A stretch of 64,000 nt of DNA, taken from positions 1 to 64,000 of the forward strand of contig CACHRP010000004.1 in the NCBI GenBank assembly GCA_902582315.1, given 5' to 3'. Shown here in pieces: positions 8,085 to 16,137 of this stretch. The DNA comes from an uncultured Pelagibacteraceae bacterium (GTDB lineage: Bacteria > Pseudomonadota > Alphaproteobacteria > Pelagibacterales > Pelagibacteraceae). The notes below the pieces were generated by a model. That model had not been told where the DNA came from, did not search any database, and saw only the letters and a program-made list of their open reading frames with translations. The position numbers and the translations under genes are program-made. The first letter of the stretch is position 1. Each line of letters starts with the position of its first letter.

Positions 8085-9624
8085 AAATTTACAAATATTT
8101 CTTGTAATAATTTTTTCCGTTATTTTTTTAAATGGTTGCGCTACTGGACCTATGTCAAAAGGAAAATCAAAAGGGTTTAAACATAATACACCCTTAATTA
8201 AAGAAGATGTAAAAAAAACTGGGAAGATTGAAGTTGAAAAAACTGTTGATATGGGACCACAACCGGTTATTGGCGATACTCAGCTTTTAGAGAAAAGAAA
8301 AAAAATATCTTCTCAGCAAAAAAGAAATTACCTTTTAATTCCTGATGAATTTGCCTCATTAAAACAAGATGTAACTTTTAAGTTTAAAAACTTAGATTAC
8401 AAAGAAGCAATGTTATTAATGGGTAAAGTCGGTGGAATAAATATCCTAGTTGGAGATGAAGTTGCAGGTTCAATCTCTGCTGAATTAAATCAAGTTCCTT
8501 GGGATAAAGCATTCAATGCATTATTGGATATGAAAAATTATGCGGCTGATATAGACGTTTCTAGTAATCTAATTAGAGTTCATACACCTTCTACATTAAC
8601 TGCACAAGAAAACTATAAATCCACAAGGGCTGCAGCGGTAAAGAAAAAAGTAGAACTAGAAGATTCAGTTGAACCAATAGTATCTGAAATATTTAGACTA
8701 TATTATATTTCTCCAGCTCAAGCAAAAACAACAATTAACGAATTATTTACATCAACGGGAGCTTCAGGTTTTAGCCCAATACAGATAACAGAAGAAGTTA
8801 CAACAAGATCAATTATTGTAAGAGGTAAAGACGAAGATTTAGATGTAGTAGATAAAATAATTAAAGAAATTGATGTAAGAACTAAACAGGTTTTAATAGA
8901 GGCATTTATTGTTGAAGCAGACTCTGATTTCGAAAGAGCTCTCGGTACAAGACTTGGAGGAGCATATCAAAGAGGTCAAGAGTCAGTTGGAGGAATAGCT
9001 GGTGGTACAACTGCTAACAGCGCAATAGGAACATCAAGTGCAGCATTAGGAGGAGCGTCTGACTCTTTAACAGATTTTACAGGCGTTGCAGCAGGTGCAA
9101 CAAGTGGAATTGGAATTTTAAAAAGAACAGGATCTGCAGTTTTAAAAGCTGAGATAACAGCTTTAGAAACACTTGGTTTAGGTAAAACAATATCAAATCC
9201 CAAAGTATTCACTTTAGATAATCAAACTGCAAATATTAAGCAGGGTGAGGAAATTCAATTCCAAGCAACAGGGTCAGAGGGTGCAAATACATCATTCAAA
9301 CCTGCAGTATTAGAGTTATCGGTAACTCCAAGCATTATTGGTGATGGAAACGTTTTAATGGATATAAGAGTTAGCAATGACTCTGTTAATAGAAAATTCA
9401 CAGGAGAACCAAGTATAGATAAAATGGAGATTACTACTAAGCTTCTTATTGCTGATGGAGATATCGTCGTTATCGGTGGAATTAAAAAAAATGAGGTCTT
9501 TGACACTAAAGATAGTGTTCCTGGACTCGGAAATGTGCCAGTTCTTGGAAATTTGTTTAAAGGACAAAAGAAAAGTGATAGCATGGATGAGCTATTAATT
9601 TTTATCGCACCAAGAGTTTTATAA
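8074..9624 (+). CDS. pilQ: Secretin PilQ/MshL-like outer-membrane lipoprotein
   Basis: 516 residues; GTG start inside the 3' end of pilP. Forms the multimeric outer-membrane gate for the pilus. The signal peptide ends in a lipobox (VIFLNGC), so it is a lipoprotein, as in MshL rather than classical PilQ. An STN/N0 domain spans about 95-170 (FKFKNLDYKEAMLLMGKV), an N1 ring domain follows (about 200-270, RLYYISPAQAKTTINELF), and the C-terminal secretin domain (about 275-516) ends in the typical VPGLGNVPVLGNLFKG and LLIFIAPRVL. No AMIN or SPOR domain is seen. A Gly/Ala/Ser-rich stretch near 305-345 is the probable gate region. Confidence 0.9.
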   Translation: MNTKNLQIFLVIIFSVIFLNGCATGPMSKGKSKGFKHNTPLIKEDVKKTGKIEVEKTVDMGPQPVIGDTQLLEKRKKISSQQKRNYLLIPDEFASLKQDVTFKFKNLDYKEAMLLMGKVGGINILVGDEVAGSISAELNQVPWDKAFNALLDMKNYAADIDVSSNLIRVHTPSTLTAQENYKSTRAAAVKKKVELEDSVEPIVSEIFRLYYISPAQAKTTINELFTSTGASGFSPIQITEEVTTRSIIVRGKDEDLDVVDKIIKEIDVRTKQVLIEAFIVEADSDFERALGTRLGGAYQRGQESVGGIAGGTTANSAIGTSSAALGGASDSLTDFTGVAAGATSGIGILKRTGSAVLKAEITALETLGLGKTISNPKVFTLDNQTANIKQGEEIQFQATGSEGANTSFKPAVLELSVTPSIIGDGNVLMDIRVSNDSVNRKFTGEPSIDKMEITTKLLIADGDIVVIGGIKKNEVFDTKDSVPGLGNVPVLGNLFKGQKKSDSMDELLIFIAPRVL

Positions 9625-9625
9625 A

Positions 9626-11374
9626 ATGTTAAAAATAAGTAGAGAAAGTGAAATTAACCTTATCAACGTCTTAATTGATAATGATATTATTTCAGGTAAA
9701 GATCTCGTAAATATTAAAAAAGTAAGTACCGAGAAGAATAAATCACAAATAGATGCTGTTTTTGAATTAAAACTTTGTGATGAAAAAAAAATATTAGATG
9801 TTTTAGTAAAAGAACAAAGTTTAGAAACAGTAGATCTTTCTAAAGTTCAGATAACCGATGATATTAAATCTGTTCTGCCATCGAATTATATTAATATAAA
9901 TTTTGTTGCTCCATTTAAAATGGAGGGAAATAATCTGCATATAGCAATTTCAGATAGTTCTAAATTAGGGCTTATGAGGAATTTAAAAGCTATAACAAAA
10001 AAAAATATAGAGCTATACGCCGCAAAAGTATCTCAAATCTCAGAATTCATCCAAAAACTCCAAAGTGAGAGTGGAGATGTAACTACAGAAACTATTAGAA
10101 AAGAGAATAAAGAGAAGACAAAAACATTTGATTCTGATTTAGGAGAAGCAGGCGAGGTTCTTGATAAAAAACCTGAGGAAGATATTGAGGCAATAGAAAA
10201 TGAATCTGAGGTAATTAAATTTAGTACAGCAGTTGTAGCTGATGCAATTAAATTGGGAGTAAGTGATATACATATAGAGCCATACAGATTTTCATCTAGA
10301 GTGAGGTACAGATTAGATGGTATGTTACAAGAACAAGAAGAGTATAAACAATTTTTACATGATAACTACGGCGCAGTTGTAACTCGATTTAAAATAATGG
10401 GTAAATTGGATATTGCTGAAAGAAGATTACCACAAGATGGAGCAATAAACTTTAAGATCGACGGAAAAGTTGTTGATCTTCGTTTGTCTATACTTCCTAC
10501 AGCAAGTAATGAAAGAATTGTAATGCGTATTTTAAACAAAGACGCTGGAGACATAACTCTAGAGCAATTAAATTTTGAGGATGTTGATTTAAAAAATTTA
10601 AGAAAAGCAATTCACAGTACGCAAGGACTAATTTTAGTTACAGGGCCTACTGGATCTGGAAAATCAACAACGCTATACAGTATACTTAAAGAGGTAAGTA
10701 AACCGCATTTGAATATTTTAACGGCTGAAGATCCTGTTGAATATGAGTTGGATGGTGTTGGTCAAGTTCAAATTAAAGATGATATAGGCTTATCGTTTGC
10801 ATCTGCTTTAAGATCATTTTTGCGACAAGACCCCGAAATAATTTTAGTTGGAGAGATGAGAGATAAAGAAACTGTTGATATAGGATTAAAAGCTGCATTA
10901 ACAGGTCACTTAGTTTTTAGCACTCTACACACTAACGATGCTCCAAGTACGATCACTAGACTACAAAATATGGGTACACCTGATTATTTAATAAGTGCAG
11001 CAACACAGATGGTACTTGCTCAAAGGTTAGCAAGACGAAACTGTAAAGATTGTAGAGTTCCAGATGAAGATGTAACCCCCAAGGTATTAACTGATTTAGG
11101 CTTTTCACCTGAACAAGCATCAAGAGTAAAAGCTACAAAAGGAAAAGGTTGTGCTAAATGCAAAGATACTGGTTATAAAGGACGACAGGGAATTTATGAA
11201 ATTATGGTCGTATCTAAACCAATCAAAGAAGCAATATTAAGACAAGCTACTACTCCAGAACTTAGAGAGATTGCAATTAAGGAGGGCTTTCAAACCATGC
11301 AAGATATGGGCAGAAGGATGATCGCTAACGGTGATCTTAATTTTAGAGAATACGAAAGAGTATTAAGTAGTTAA
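9626..11374 (+). CDS. pilB: Pilus assembly ATPase PilB/GspE family
   Basis: 582 residues, cytoplasmic hexameric ATPase that powers pilin polymerisation. N-terminal T2SSE_N-type domains (about 1-150), then the ATPase core: Walker A GPTGSGKST (about 340), Asp box and His box, Walker B ILVGEMRD (about 405), and a tetracysteine zinc site (NCKDC and GCAKC, about 472-513) found in assembly ATPases but not in PilT retraction ATPases. It starts 1 bp after the pilQ stop and pilC follows after 2 bp. No PilT is encoded in the window. Confidence 0.93.
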   Translation: MLKISRESEINLINVLIDNDIISGKDLVNIKKVSTEKNKSQIDAVFELKLCDEKKILDVLVKEQSLETVDLSKVQITDDIKSVLPSNYININFVAPFKMEGNNLHIAISDSSKLGLMRNLKAITKKNIELYAAKVSQISEFIQKLQSESGDVTTETIRKENKEKTKTFDSDLGEAGEVLDKKPEEDIEAIENESEVIKFSTAVVADAIKLGVSDIHIEPYRFSSRVRYRLDGMLQEQEEYKQFLHDNYGAVVTRFKIMGKLDIAERRLPQDGAINFKIDGKVVDLRLSILPTASNERIVMRILNKDAGDITLEQLNFEDVDLKNLRKAIHSTQGLILVTGPTGSGKSTTLYSILKEVSKPHLNILTAEDPVEYELDGVGQVQIKDDIGLSFASALRSFLRQDPEIILVGEMRDKETVDIGLKAALTGHLVFSTLHTNDAPSTITRLQNMGTPDYLISAATQMVLAQRLARRNCKDCRVPDEDVTPKVLTDLGFSPEQASRVKATKGKGCAKCKDTGYKGRQGIYEIMVVSKPIKEAILRQATTPELREIAIKEGFQTMQDMGRRMIANGDLNFREYERVLSS

Positions 11375-11376
11375 CA

Positions 11377-12615
11377 ATGGAAGCCTATACATATAAGGGT
11401 ATTTCACAAGGAAAGTATGTTGAAGGAGAAATTGAGGCTTTAAACCAAGATGAAGCTTCATTTAAGCTTAAAGAACAACAAATAATCATAACTAATCTAA
11501 TTAAATCTAAGAAGAAAAAAGGAGAAAAAAAAGAAAAATCAAAGAGTAAAGGATTTTCTTTATTCGGTAAAAAAAAGGTCAAAGTAGAAGAAATTTTAAT
11601 TTTCTCAAAACAATTTGCAACCATGGTAAAAGCTGGACTTCCAATTTTACAGGTTTTAGCAATGTTAAGAGATCAATTAGAAGGTCCAGCTATAAAGGAA
11701 GTTGTTGAGGATATTAGAAAAAGCTTAGAAGGAGGTATGACTCTTTCAAAATGTTTTGAAAAATATCCGCAATATTTTGACAACGTTTATACTAACTTAA
11801 TTAAAGCTGGAGAGGCTAGTGGTAAATTAGACGTTTTTTTAATGAAAATTGTTGATGACTTAGAAAAAAAAGAAAAAATTAAGAAAAAAATTAAAAGTGC
11901 ACTAATGTACCCAAGTATAATGTTTACGGTTGCAGTGACTGTTAGCGCTTTTATGTTAATTAAAGTAGTCCCAGTTTTTGCCGAAATGTATGATGGTATG
12001 GGTATAGCACTTCCAAAACCTACTGCAGTAATTATGAGCATGAGTAATTTTTTAAGAGGTACGGGAGGAATGCTTTTACTTTTTTCTGCAATTGGTGGAT
12101 TTGGTATATTTAAATATTTAACTACCAAAAACGATGCAATAAAATACAGATGGCACAAACAAGTTTTAAAATTACCTGTATTTGGTGATTTAATTCTTAA
12201 ATCTTTGTTAGCTCAAATATCATTAATTATGGGAAATCTCAGTGCAGCAGGAGTTAACTTATTAGAAAGTATTGAGATTGCAAAATCAGTAAGTAAAAAT
12301 GTTGTAGTAACAGAGGCTCTTGAAAATGTTAAAAAAGGAGTTTTCTCTGGAGATACACTAACAAAATTATTTTTAAAAGAACCACTATTTCCACCAACCT
12401 TCAGTCAATTAATTTCTGTTGGTGAGCAAACGGGTCAATTAGATGAAATGTTTAATTCAGTTGCAGTATATTATGAAGCTGAGTTTGATACAGCAGTTGA
12501 TAACATGTCTAGTTTAATTGAACCTATCATGATCGTTTTCATGGGTCTTATGATTGGTGGATTAATGATAGCAATGTACTCTCCAATATTTAATGTTGGT
12601 GCTTTAATTGGTTAA
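11377..12615 (+). CDS. pilC: Pilus platform protein PilC/GspF
   Basis: 412 residues. Inner-membrane platform that works with PilB. Two repeated T2SSF domains (about 70-195 and 275-400) each start with the family pattern (FSKQFATMVKAGLPILQVL and LAQISLIMGNLSAAGVNLLESI), with membrane helices around 190, 230 and 385. A basic, lysine-rich linker (KKKKGEKKEKSKSKG) precedes the first domain. Last gene of the + strand assembly operon; its 3' end overlaps the convergent rsbW-like gene by 4 bp. Confidence 0.92.
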   Translation: MEAYTYKGISQGKYVEGEIEALNQDEASFKLKEQQIIITNLIKSKKKKGEKKEKSKSKGFSLFGKKKVKVEEILIFSKQFATMVKAGLPILQVLAMLRDQLEGPAIKEVVEDIRKSLEGGMTLSKCFEKYPQYFDNVYTNLIKAGEASGKLDVFLMKIVDDLEKKEKIKKKIKSALMYPSIMFTVAVTVSAFMLIKVVPVFAEMYDGMGIALPKPTAVIMSMSNFLRGTGGMLLLFSAIGGFGIFKYLTTKNDAIKYRWHKQVLKLPVFGDLILKSLLAQISLIMGNLSAAGVNLLESIEIAKSVSKNVVVTEALENVKKGVFSGDTLTKLFLKEPLFPPTFSQLISVGEQTGQLDEMFNSVAVYYEAEFDTAVDNMSSLIEPIMIVFMGLMIGGLMIAMYSPIFNVGALIG

Positions 12616-13025
12616 ATTTTTTTTGTAAGAACTAAGTGATTAACCCATTGCTGTTCATCTTTTTTAAAAACAGCATCATCCATAATTTGTTTTATAAAAT
12701 ATGTACCAAGACCACCTGGCTTAATATCGTCTAATTTTCTATGTTGAATATTTTCAGCAACTACTGGCTTACCTTTGTCAAAAAAACCAATCTCTAACTG
12801 ATTGTCGTTTAAAGATATTTTTATTTGCATATGATCTTTAGTATCTTCAACGCCTTTATATGCATGTTTGACAATATTTTGTGCAGCCTCAGCGATAGCC
12901 AAAACTAATTCATCTTTTAATTCATTATCGAGTTTTAATTTATCAAAAACTTCTCTAGAAAAAACTCTTACCTCTTTTAAACTTTTAGTGTGGACGATGA
13001 AATCTTTTGTTTCTGTTAGGTTCAT
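12612..13025 (-). CDS. RsbW-like anti-sigma serine kinase (HATPase)
   Basis: 137 residues with the GHKL ATPase fold of the RsbW/SpoIIAB family. The N-box is present (EAAQNIVKHAY), with FFDKGKPV in place of a canonical D-x-G-x-G, and the G2 loop GGLGTYFIKQIMD. Such kinases bind a target, usually a sigma factor, and phosphorylate a STAS antagonist. Its ATG and the stop of the STAS gene share bases (ATGA overlap at 13025), so they are a translationally coupled pair. No sigma factor gene lies nearby, so the target may be a pilus component or a distant sigma factor. Confidence 0.85.
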   Translation of the reverse strand: MNLTETKDFIVHTKSLKEVRVFSREVFDKLKLDNELKDELVLAIAEAAQNIVKHAYKGVEDTKDHMQIKISLNDNQLEIGFFDKGKPVVAENIQHRKLDDIKPGGLGTYFIKQIMDDAVFKKDEQQWVNHLVLTKKI

Positions 13026-13324
13026 TACTCAAGGTTTAAAATTTGCTCCAACTTCGCCATCATTATTACTTTTAAAACAGATTTACTTACCTCTTTAACT
13101 ACTACTTTTGTATTTGACTCTAATGCCTTTTGATGACTTTCAATTAGTACTGAAATTCCTGAAGAGTCCATGTAAGAAACATCTTTTAAATTCAAATGAA
13201 CTTCTTTGCCCGCCTCAACCAACGGCAAAATAACTTCTTTTGCCTTTTCGGTTACATCCATATCAATTTCACCGTTTAGGAATACAGTTGATATATTTCC
13301 CTCTTCTGTAATTTTGTAACTCAT
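13025..13324 (-). CDS. RsbV-like anti-sigma antagonist (STAS domain)
   Basis: 99 residues, one STAS domain. The conserved phospho-acceptor loop is YMDSSGISVL, in which the serine after Asp is normally phosphorylated by the RsbW partner and dephosphorylated by a PP2C phosphatase. Start ATG 13324; it is the first gene of the two-gene minus-strand unit and divergent from the pilins. Both phosphatases in the window (745 and 17585) are natural candidates to act on it. Confidence 0.88.
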   Translation of the reverse strand: MSYKITEEGNISTVFLNGEIDMDVTEKAKEVILPLVEAGKEVHLNLKDVSYMDSSGISVLIESHQKALESNTKVVVKEVSKSVLKVIMMAKLEQILNLE

Positions 13325-13451
13325 AAAAAATGTACTGATAACACTAATAAAGAATTATTAAAATTGATAAATTACGTCAAAATGGCCATAAAAAACAGAA
13401 AATGTGTTATTTCCTAGGTTTTTCAACAAACTTCATTCTTTACATAATTAT

Positions 13452-13500
13452 TATAATTAATAAAAATACGTAAATATTAAATTTTTGATCCTAAAGGGAG
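13452..13500 (+). promoter_or_regulatory. Leader of the major pilin: TATAAT box and strong Shine-Dalgarno
   Basis: TATAAT at 13452-13457 lies about 48 bp before the pilin ATG; no clear -35 box is seen. AAAGGGAGGG at 13493-13502 is the strongest ribosome-binding site in this locus, as expected for an abundant pilin. Confidence 0.4.
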
Positions 13501-13504
13501 GGTT

Positions 13505-13963
13505 ATGAAAAAAAATAAAAACAATAAAGGTTTTACCTTAATCGAATTACTAGTTGTTGTTGCAATTATCGGTGCATTAGCAGCTGTAGGTGTTGTTGCT
13601 TATAATGGTTATACAGCAGCAGCTAAAAAGAATTCAACAAAATCAATTCACGCAAACGTTGTTAAATATGTTGCATCGGAACTTGCTAAATGTAATTTAG
13701 ATTCTGACTCAGAAGTTTTTGGTGGAGCAGACAGTGTAGATTGCGATAGTACTGCGGCACAAATTGTATCTATGCTTGCAGGTAGCAATTCACCACTACA
13801 GGATAAAGATCCTTACCAAGGTGATGCAGCAGTTGTTGACTCCGAACCAACTAAACCAGAAGGTAACGTTGTAATAGAAGCTGACGGTAGTGATATTAAC
13901 TTTACAACTTCACCAACTGACGATTCTGCTGATAACTTAACTGCAACTATAACGGTTGAGTAA
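13505..13963 (+). CDS. Type IV pilin (major pilin candidate)
   Basis: 152 residues. Class III signal: positive leader MKKNKNNKG then FTLIELLVVVAIIGALAAVGVVAY, with cleavage expected between G9 and F10 and the conserved Glu at +5. The mature head is short, acidic and rich in Asp/Ser, with two cysteines (AKCNLD and SVDCDS) that could form a disulfide loop. It has its own leader with a strong Shine-Dalgarno, opposite to the rsbVW-like pair. A second pilin follows after 22 bp. Confidence 0.92.
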   Translation: MKKNKNNKGFTLIELLVVVAIIGALAAVGVVAYNGYTAAAKKNSTKSIHANVVKYVASELAKCNLDSDSEVFGGADSVDCDSTAAQIVSMLAGSNSPLQDKDPYQGDAAVVDSEPTKPEGNVVIEADGSDINFTTSPTDDSADNLTATITVE

Positions 13964-13985
13964 ATAGTAGATTAGTAAAAAGCTG

Positions 13986-14417
13986 TTGAAAAAAAAAAAA
14001 ATTTTTGGATTTAGCTTAATAGAGCTTCTTGTAGTCGTTGCAATTATAGGTGCCCTTGCAGCAATTGGAACCCTGTCTTACAGCGGCTACACATCATCAG
14101 CAAAAAAATCTGCAGCAACAAACACAATGCAAACTATTGGTTTAATGCAAGCTGAATATTATTCGTTAACAGGAAGCTATTATGGAGGTGAATGCCCGCC
14201 AACTGACGAAACGGTAGAAGGTATTTCGCAATCTTTATTTGACGCTGCAGAAGGTGAGGATGTAATTGACTCTGAAAATTATCTTTTTTGTGTAGTAACG
14301 GATGACTCAGAATCTTACATTGTAAAAGCTTGCGAAGGAGACAAAGATGGAACAGCTTGTAAGACAGGAGCTTCAATTTTGGAATTAAATGCTAAGGGAG
14401 CAAAAACTAATTGGTAA
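13986..14417 (+). CDS. Type IV pilin, second copy, TTG start
   Basis: 143 residues: leader MKKKKIFG, then FSLIELLVVVAIIGALAAIGTLSYSGY, with cleavage after G8. The C-terminal half has four cysteines (GECPP, FCVV, ACEGD, ACKTG), consistent with two disulfides. The start is TTG followed directly by a 13-A run (13989-14001) that encodes the lysines of the leader. Any change in the A-run length would put the pilin out of frame. The helix region is nearly the same as in the first pilin, suggesting duplication with divergent heads. Confidence 0.9.
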   Translation: MKKKKIFGFSLIELLVVVAIIGALAAIGTLSYSGYTSSAKKSAATNTMQTIGLMQAEYYSLTGSYYGGECPPTDETVEGISQSLFDAAEGEDVIDSENYLFCVVTDDSESYIVKACEGDKDGTACKTGASILELNAKGAKTNW

Positions 14418-14435
14418 GTAATTTTTGTCTAAGAA

Positions 14436-14681
14436 ATGTCTATTTTAAATACAGGAGATTTTCTCAAAAAACTTTTCTCGGGTAATTCCTCTCTAAAAAC
14501 TAAGCTTTTCTCAACTTTAAGTATTATTTGGATGATTTTAATTGGTTATATTATTTGGTGGAATGGTGTACAAAGTCCAGGGATTGATAAAAGTTTTAAA
14601 TGGGACGAGTGGATATGGTTTGGATTTGTTCCAGCAATTGCTCCATTTATAATTTATATTATTTGGAAAAAAAATGAGTAA
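14436..14681 (+). CDS. Small two-helix membrane protein, unknown
   Basis: 81 residues, not recognised. Two hydrophobic segments (TLSIIWMILIGYIIWW about 27-42 and WFGFVPAIAPFIIYIIW about 62-78) with a short loop between. It overlaps the next gene by 8 bp and follows the pilins by 18 bp, so it belongs to the pilin operon and may be an accessory inner-membrane factor. Confidence 0.6.
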   Translation: MSILNTGDFLKKLFSGNSSLKTKLFSTLSIIWMILIGYIIWWNGVQSPGIDKSFKWDEWIWFGFVPAIAPFIIYIIWKKNE

Positions 14682-15984
14682 AGTAAAAATATTATTTAGA
14701 ATTTCAGCAATTTTGATTTGTGGGTCTTATTTTTTAATGCAGAGTGCATTTGCAACAGAAAAAAATATTACCTATATGCAAATTTTACAAAAACCAAATG
14801 ATTTAGAATTAAATATAAAGTATGCCCAACAACAAGGTAAGATGGGTAACTTTAAGCAAACCATTTCAACATTAGAAAGATTGAACATGGTTTATCCAGA
14901 TAATATAGAAATAAAAATGTATTTGCTTTCTGTTCTTGTTCAAGCAGACTCACCCGATAAAGCTTTAACTGTAATTGATGAAATTAAAAACAATGAAGAT
15001 GCAACCGAAGAAGATTTATTAACCGTTGCTGAAATTGAACAAGAATTAGAAGATAGAGCTAGACCTAAATTGTGGAATTTCGTTGCTGGAGTAAATTGGG
15101 GCCTTTCTCAAAGTAATAACGTTAACAGTGTGTCAAAAACTAGATTACAAATGAGTTCAGACGCTTTGGATGTATTTGCTTCACCAATGCATGACAGGAC
15201 TTACAGTGTAAGCAGTGATATTTCTGCAATAAGACAAATTGGAGACAGCTCATCATTTTTACTTAGCGCAAGTGTTTCAGATTCACGTCAAGTAGTAGAA
15301 ACTGGTGATGATGTTGAGGGTTATACTTTAACATCTGCTTATGACACTCAAATTGCAAATCAAGGTATATCTATATTTGGAATGCTAAGTAAATCAGATT
15401 ATATTGATGATGCTGATAGTTTTTCAACCATGGCTGGGTTATCTGGTTTTTTCCCAAGTGGCGATAGAAGTACTTATAGTTATTCATACACATTCTCAGA
15501 CTCTAAAGGAAACCACAATTCATCTGACACAACAGCAAACGAGTCAAATGCTATAGGACATAGTGTTACCATTGGACATGATTATTCACTAACAGAAATT
15601 ATTTCTACAAGTTTAGGTTCAGGATACAGTATTTCGGAAAATAAAGTTGGCGCAAATGATTATGAAACTTTTGATTTTAGTCTTCGAGTAAACTTTAACC
15701 TGCCTTATGCATACATTTCAGTTGGAGACGCCTTATCTTTCAATGAATATTTTGAATTTGACTCTAGTAATAATTCAGCTTTGATAAGATCTGACGTTGC
15801 AAATACTTTTGATATTATCGTTTTAAAGCCACTAGGAGATTTTTTTCCATTTTTAGATCCTAATAAGTTAATAAATTTGTCATTTTCATATGACAAAACA
15901 ATATCTGAAGCCAACATCATAAATTACGATTATGTAGCAGAATCCTTTGGTTTTGGAATTTCAAGATCTTTTAATTTAAGATAA
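14674..15984 (+). CDS. TPR protein with C-terminal beta-barrel, outer membrane
   Basis: 436 residues. Signal peptide (ISAILICGSYFLMQSAFA), then a TPR-like helical region (about 35-125: NLELNIKYAQ-type, NFKQTISTLERLNMVYPDN), then from about 135 a series of alternating Ser/Tyr/Asp beta strands ending FGFGISRSFNLR, typical of an outer-membrane barrel. The layout resembles surface-assembly proteins such as Slam-like barrels with periplasmic TPRs, but I cannot assign the family. It is encoded between the pilins and the FecR/CHASE2 pair, so it may export or anchor a surface component of this system. Confidence 0.7.
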   Translation: MSKVKILFRISAILICGSYFLMQSAFATEKNITYMQILQKPNDLELNIKYAQQQGKMGNFKQTISTLERLNMVYPDNIEIKMYLLSVLVQADSPDKALTVIDEIKNNEDATEEDLLTVAEIEQELEDRARPKLWNFVAGVNWGLSQSNNVNSVSKTRLQMSSDALDVFASPMHDRTYSVSSDISAIRQIGDSSSFLLSASVSDSRQVVETGDDVEGYTLTSAYDTQIANQGISIFGMLSKSDYIDDADSFSTMAGLSGFFPSGDRSTYSYSYTFSDSKGNHNSSDTTANESNAIGHSVTIGHDYSLTEIISTSLGSGYSISENKVGANDYETFDFSLRVNFNLPYAYISVGDALSFNEYFEFDSSNNSALIRSDVANTFDIIVLKPLGDFFPFLDPNKLINLSFSYDKTISEANIINYDYVAESFGFGISRSFNLR

Positions 15985-16078
15985 GTTTTATTAAATATTA
16001 TAAAGAGGAATTATTTTTTTTTTAAATATTTTAGATTTTGACCATTTTATGGGGTTTTTTTACATATAATAGGAGTTG

Positions 16079-16114
16079 CAAAAAACCCAAACTGAGTAAA
16101 TTAAGGGTTTTTTG
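16079..16114 (+). terminator. Hairpin with T-run before the FecR gene
   Basis: CAAAAAACCC (16079-16088) pairs with GGGTTTTTTG (16105-16114): ten pairs ending in a T-run. It probably ends transcripts from the pilin/barrel genes. It lies only 24 bp before the FecR-domain gene, so it could also act as an attenuator. The 15985-16137 gap shows nothing else that I recognise. Confidence 0.65.
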
Positions 16115-16137
16115 TAAACAAAAAATTGGTATAAAGT

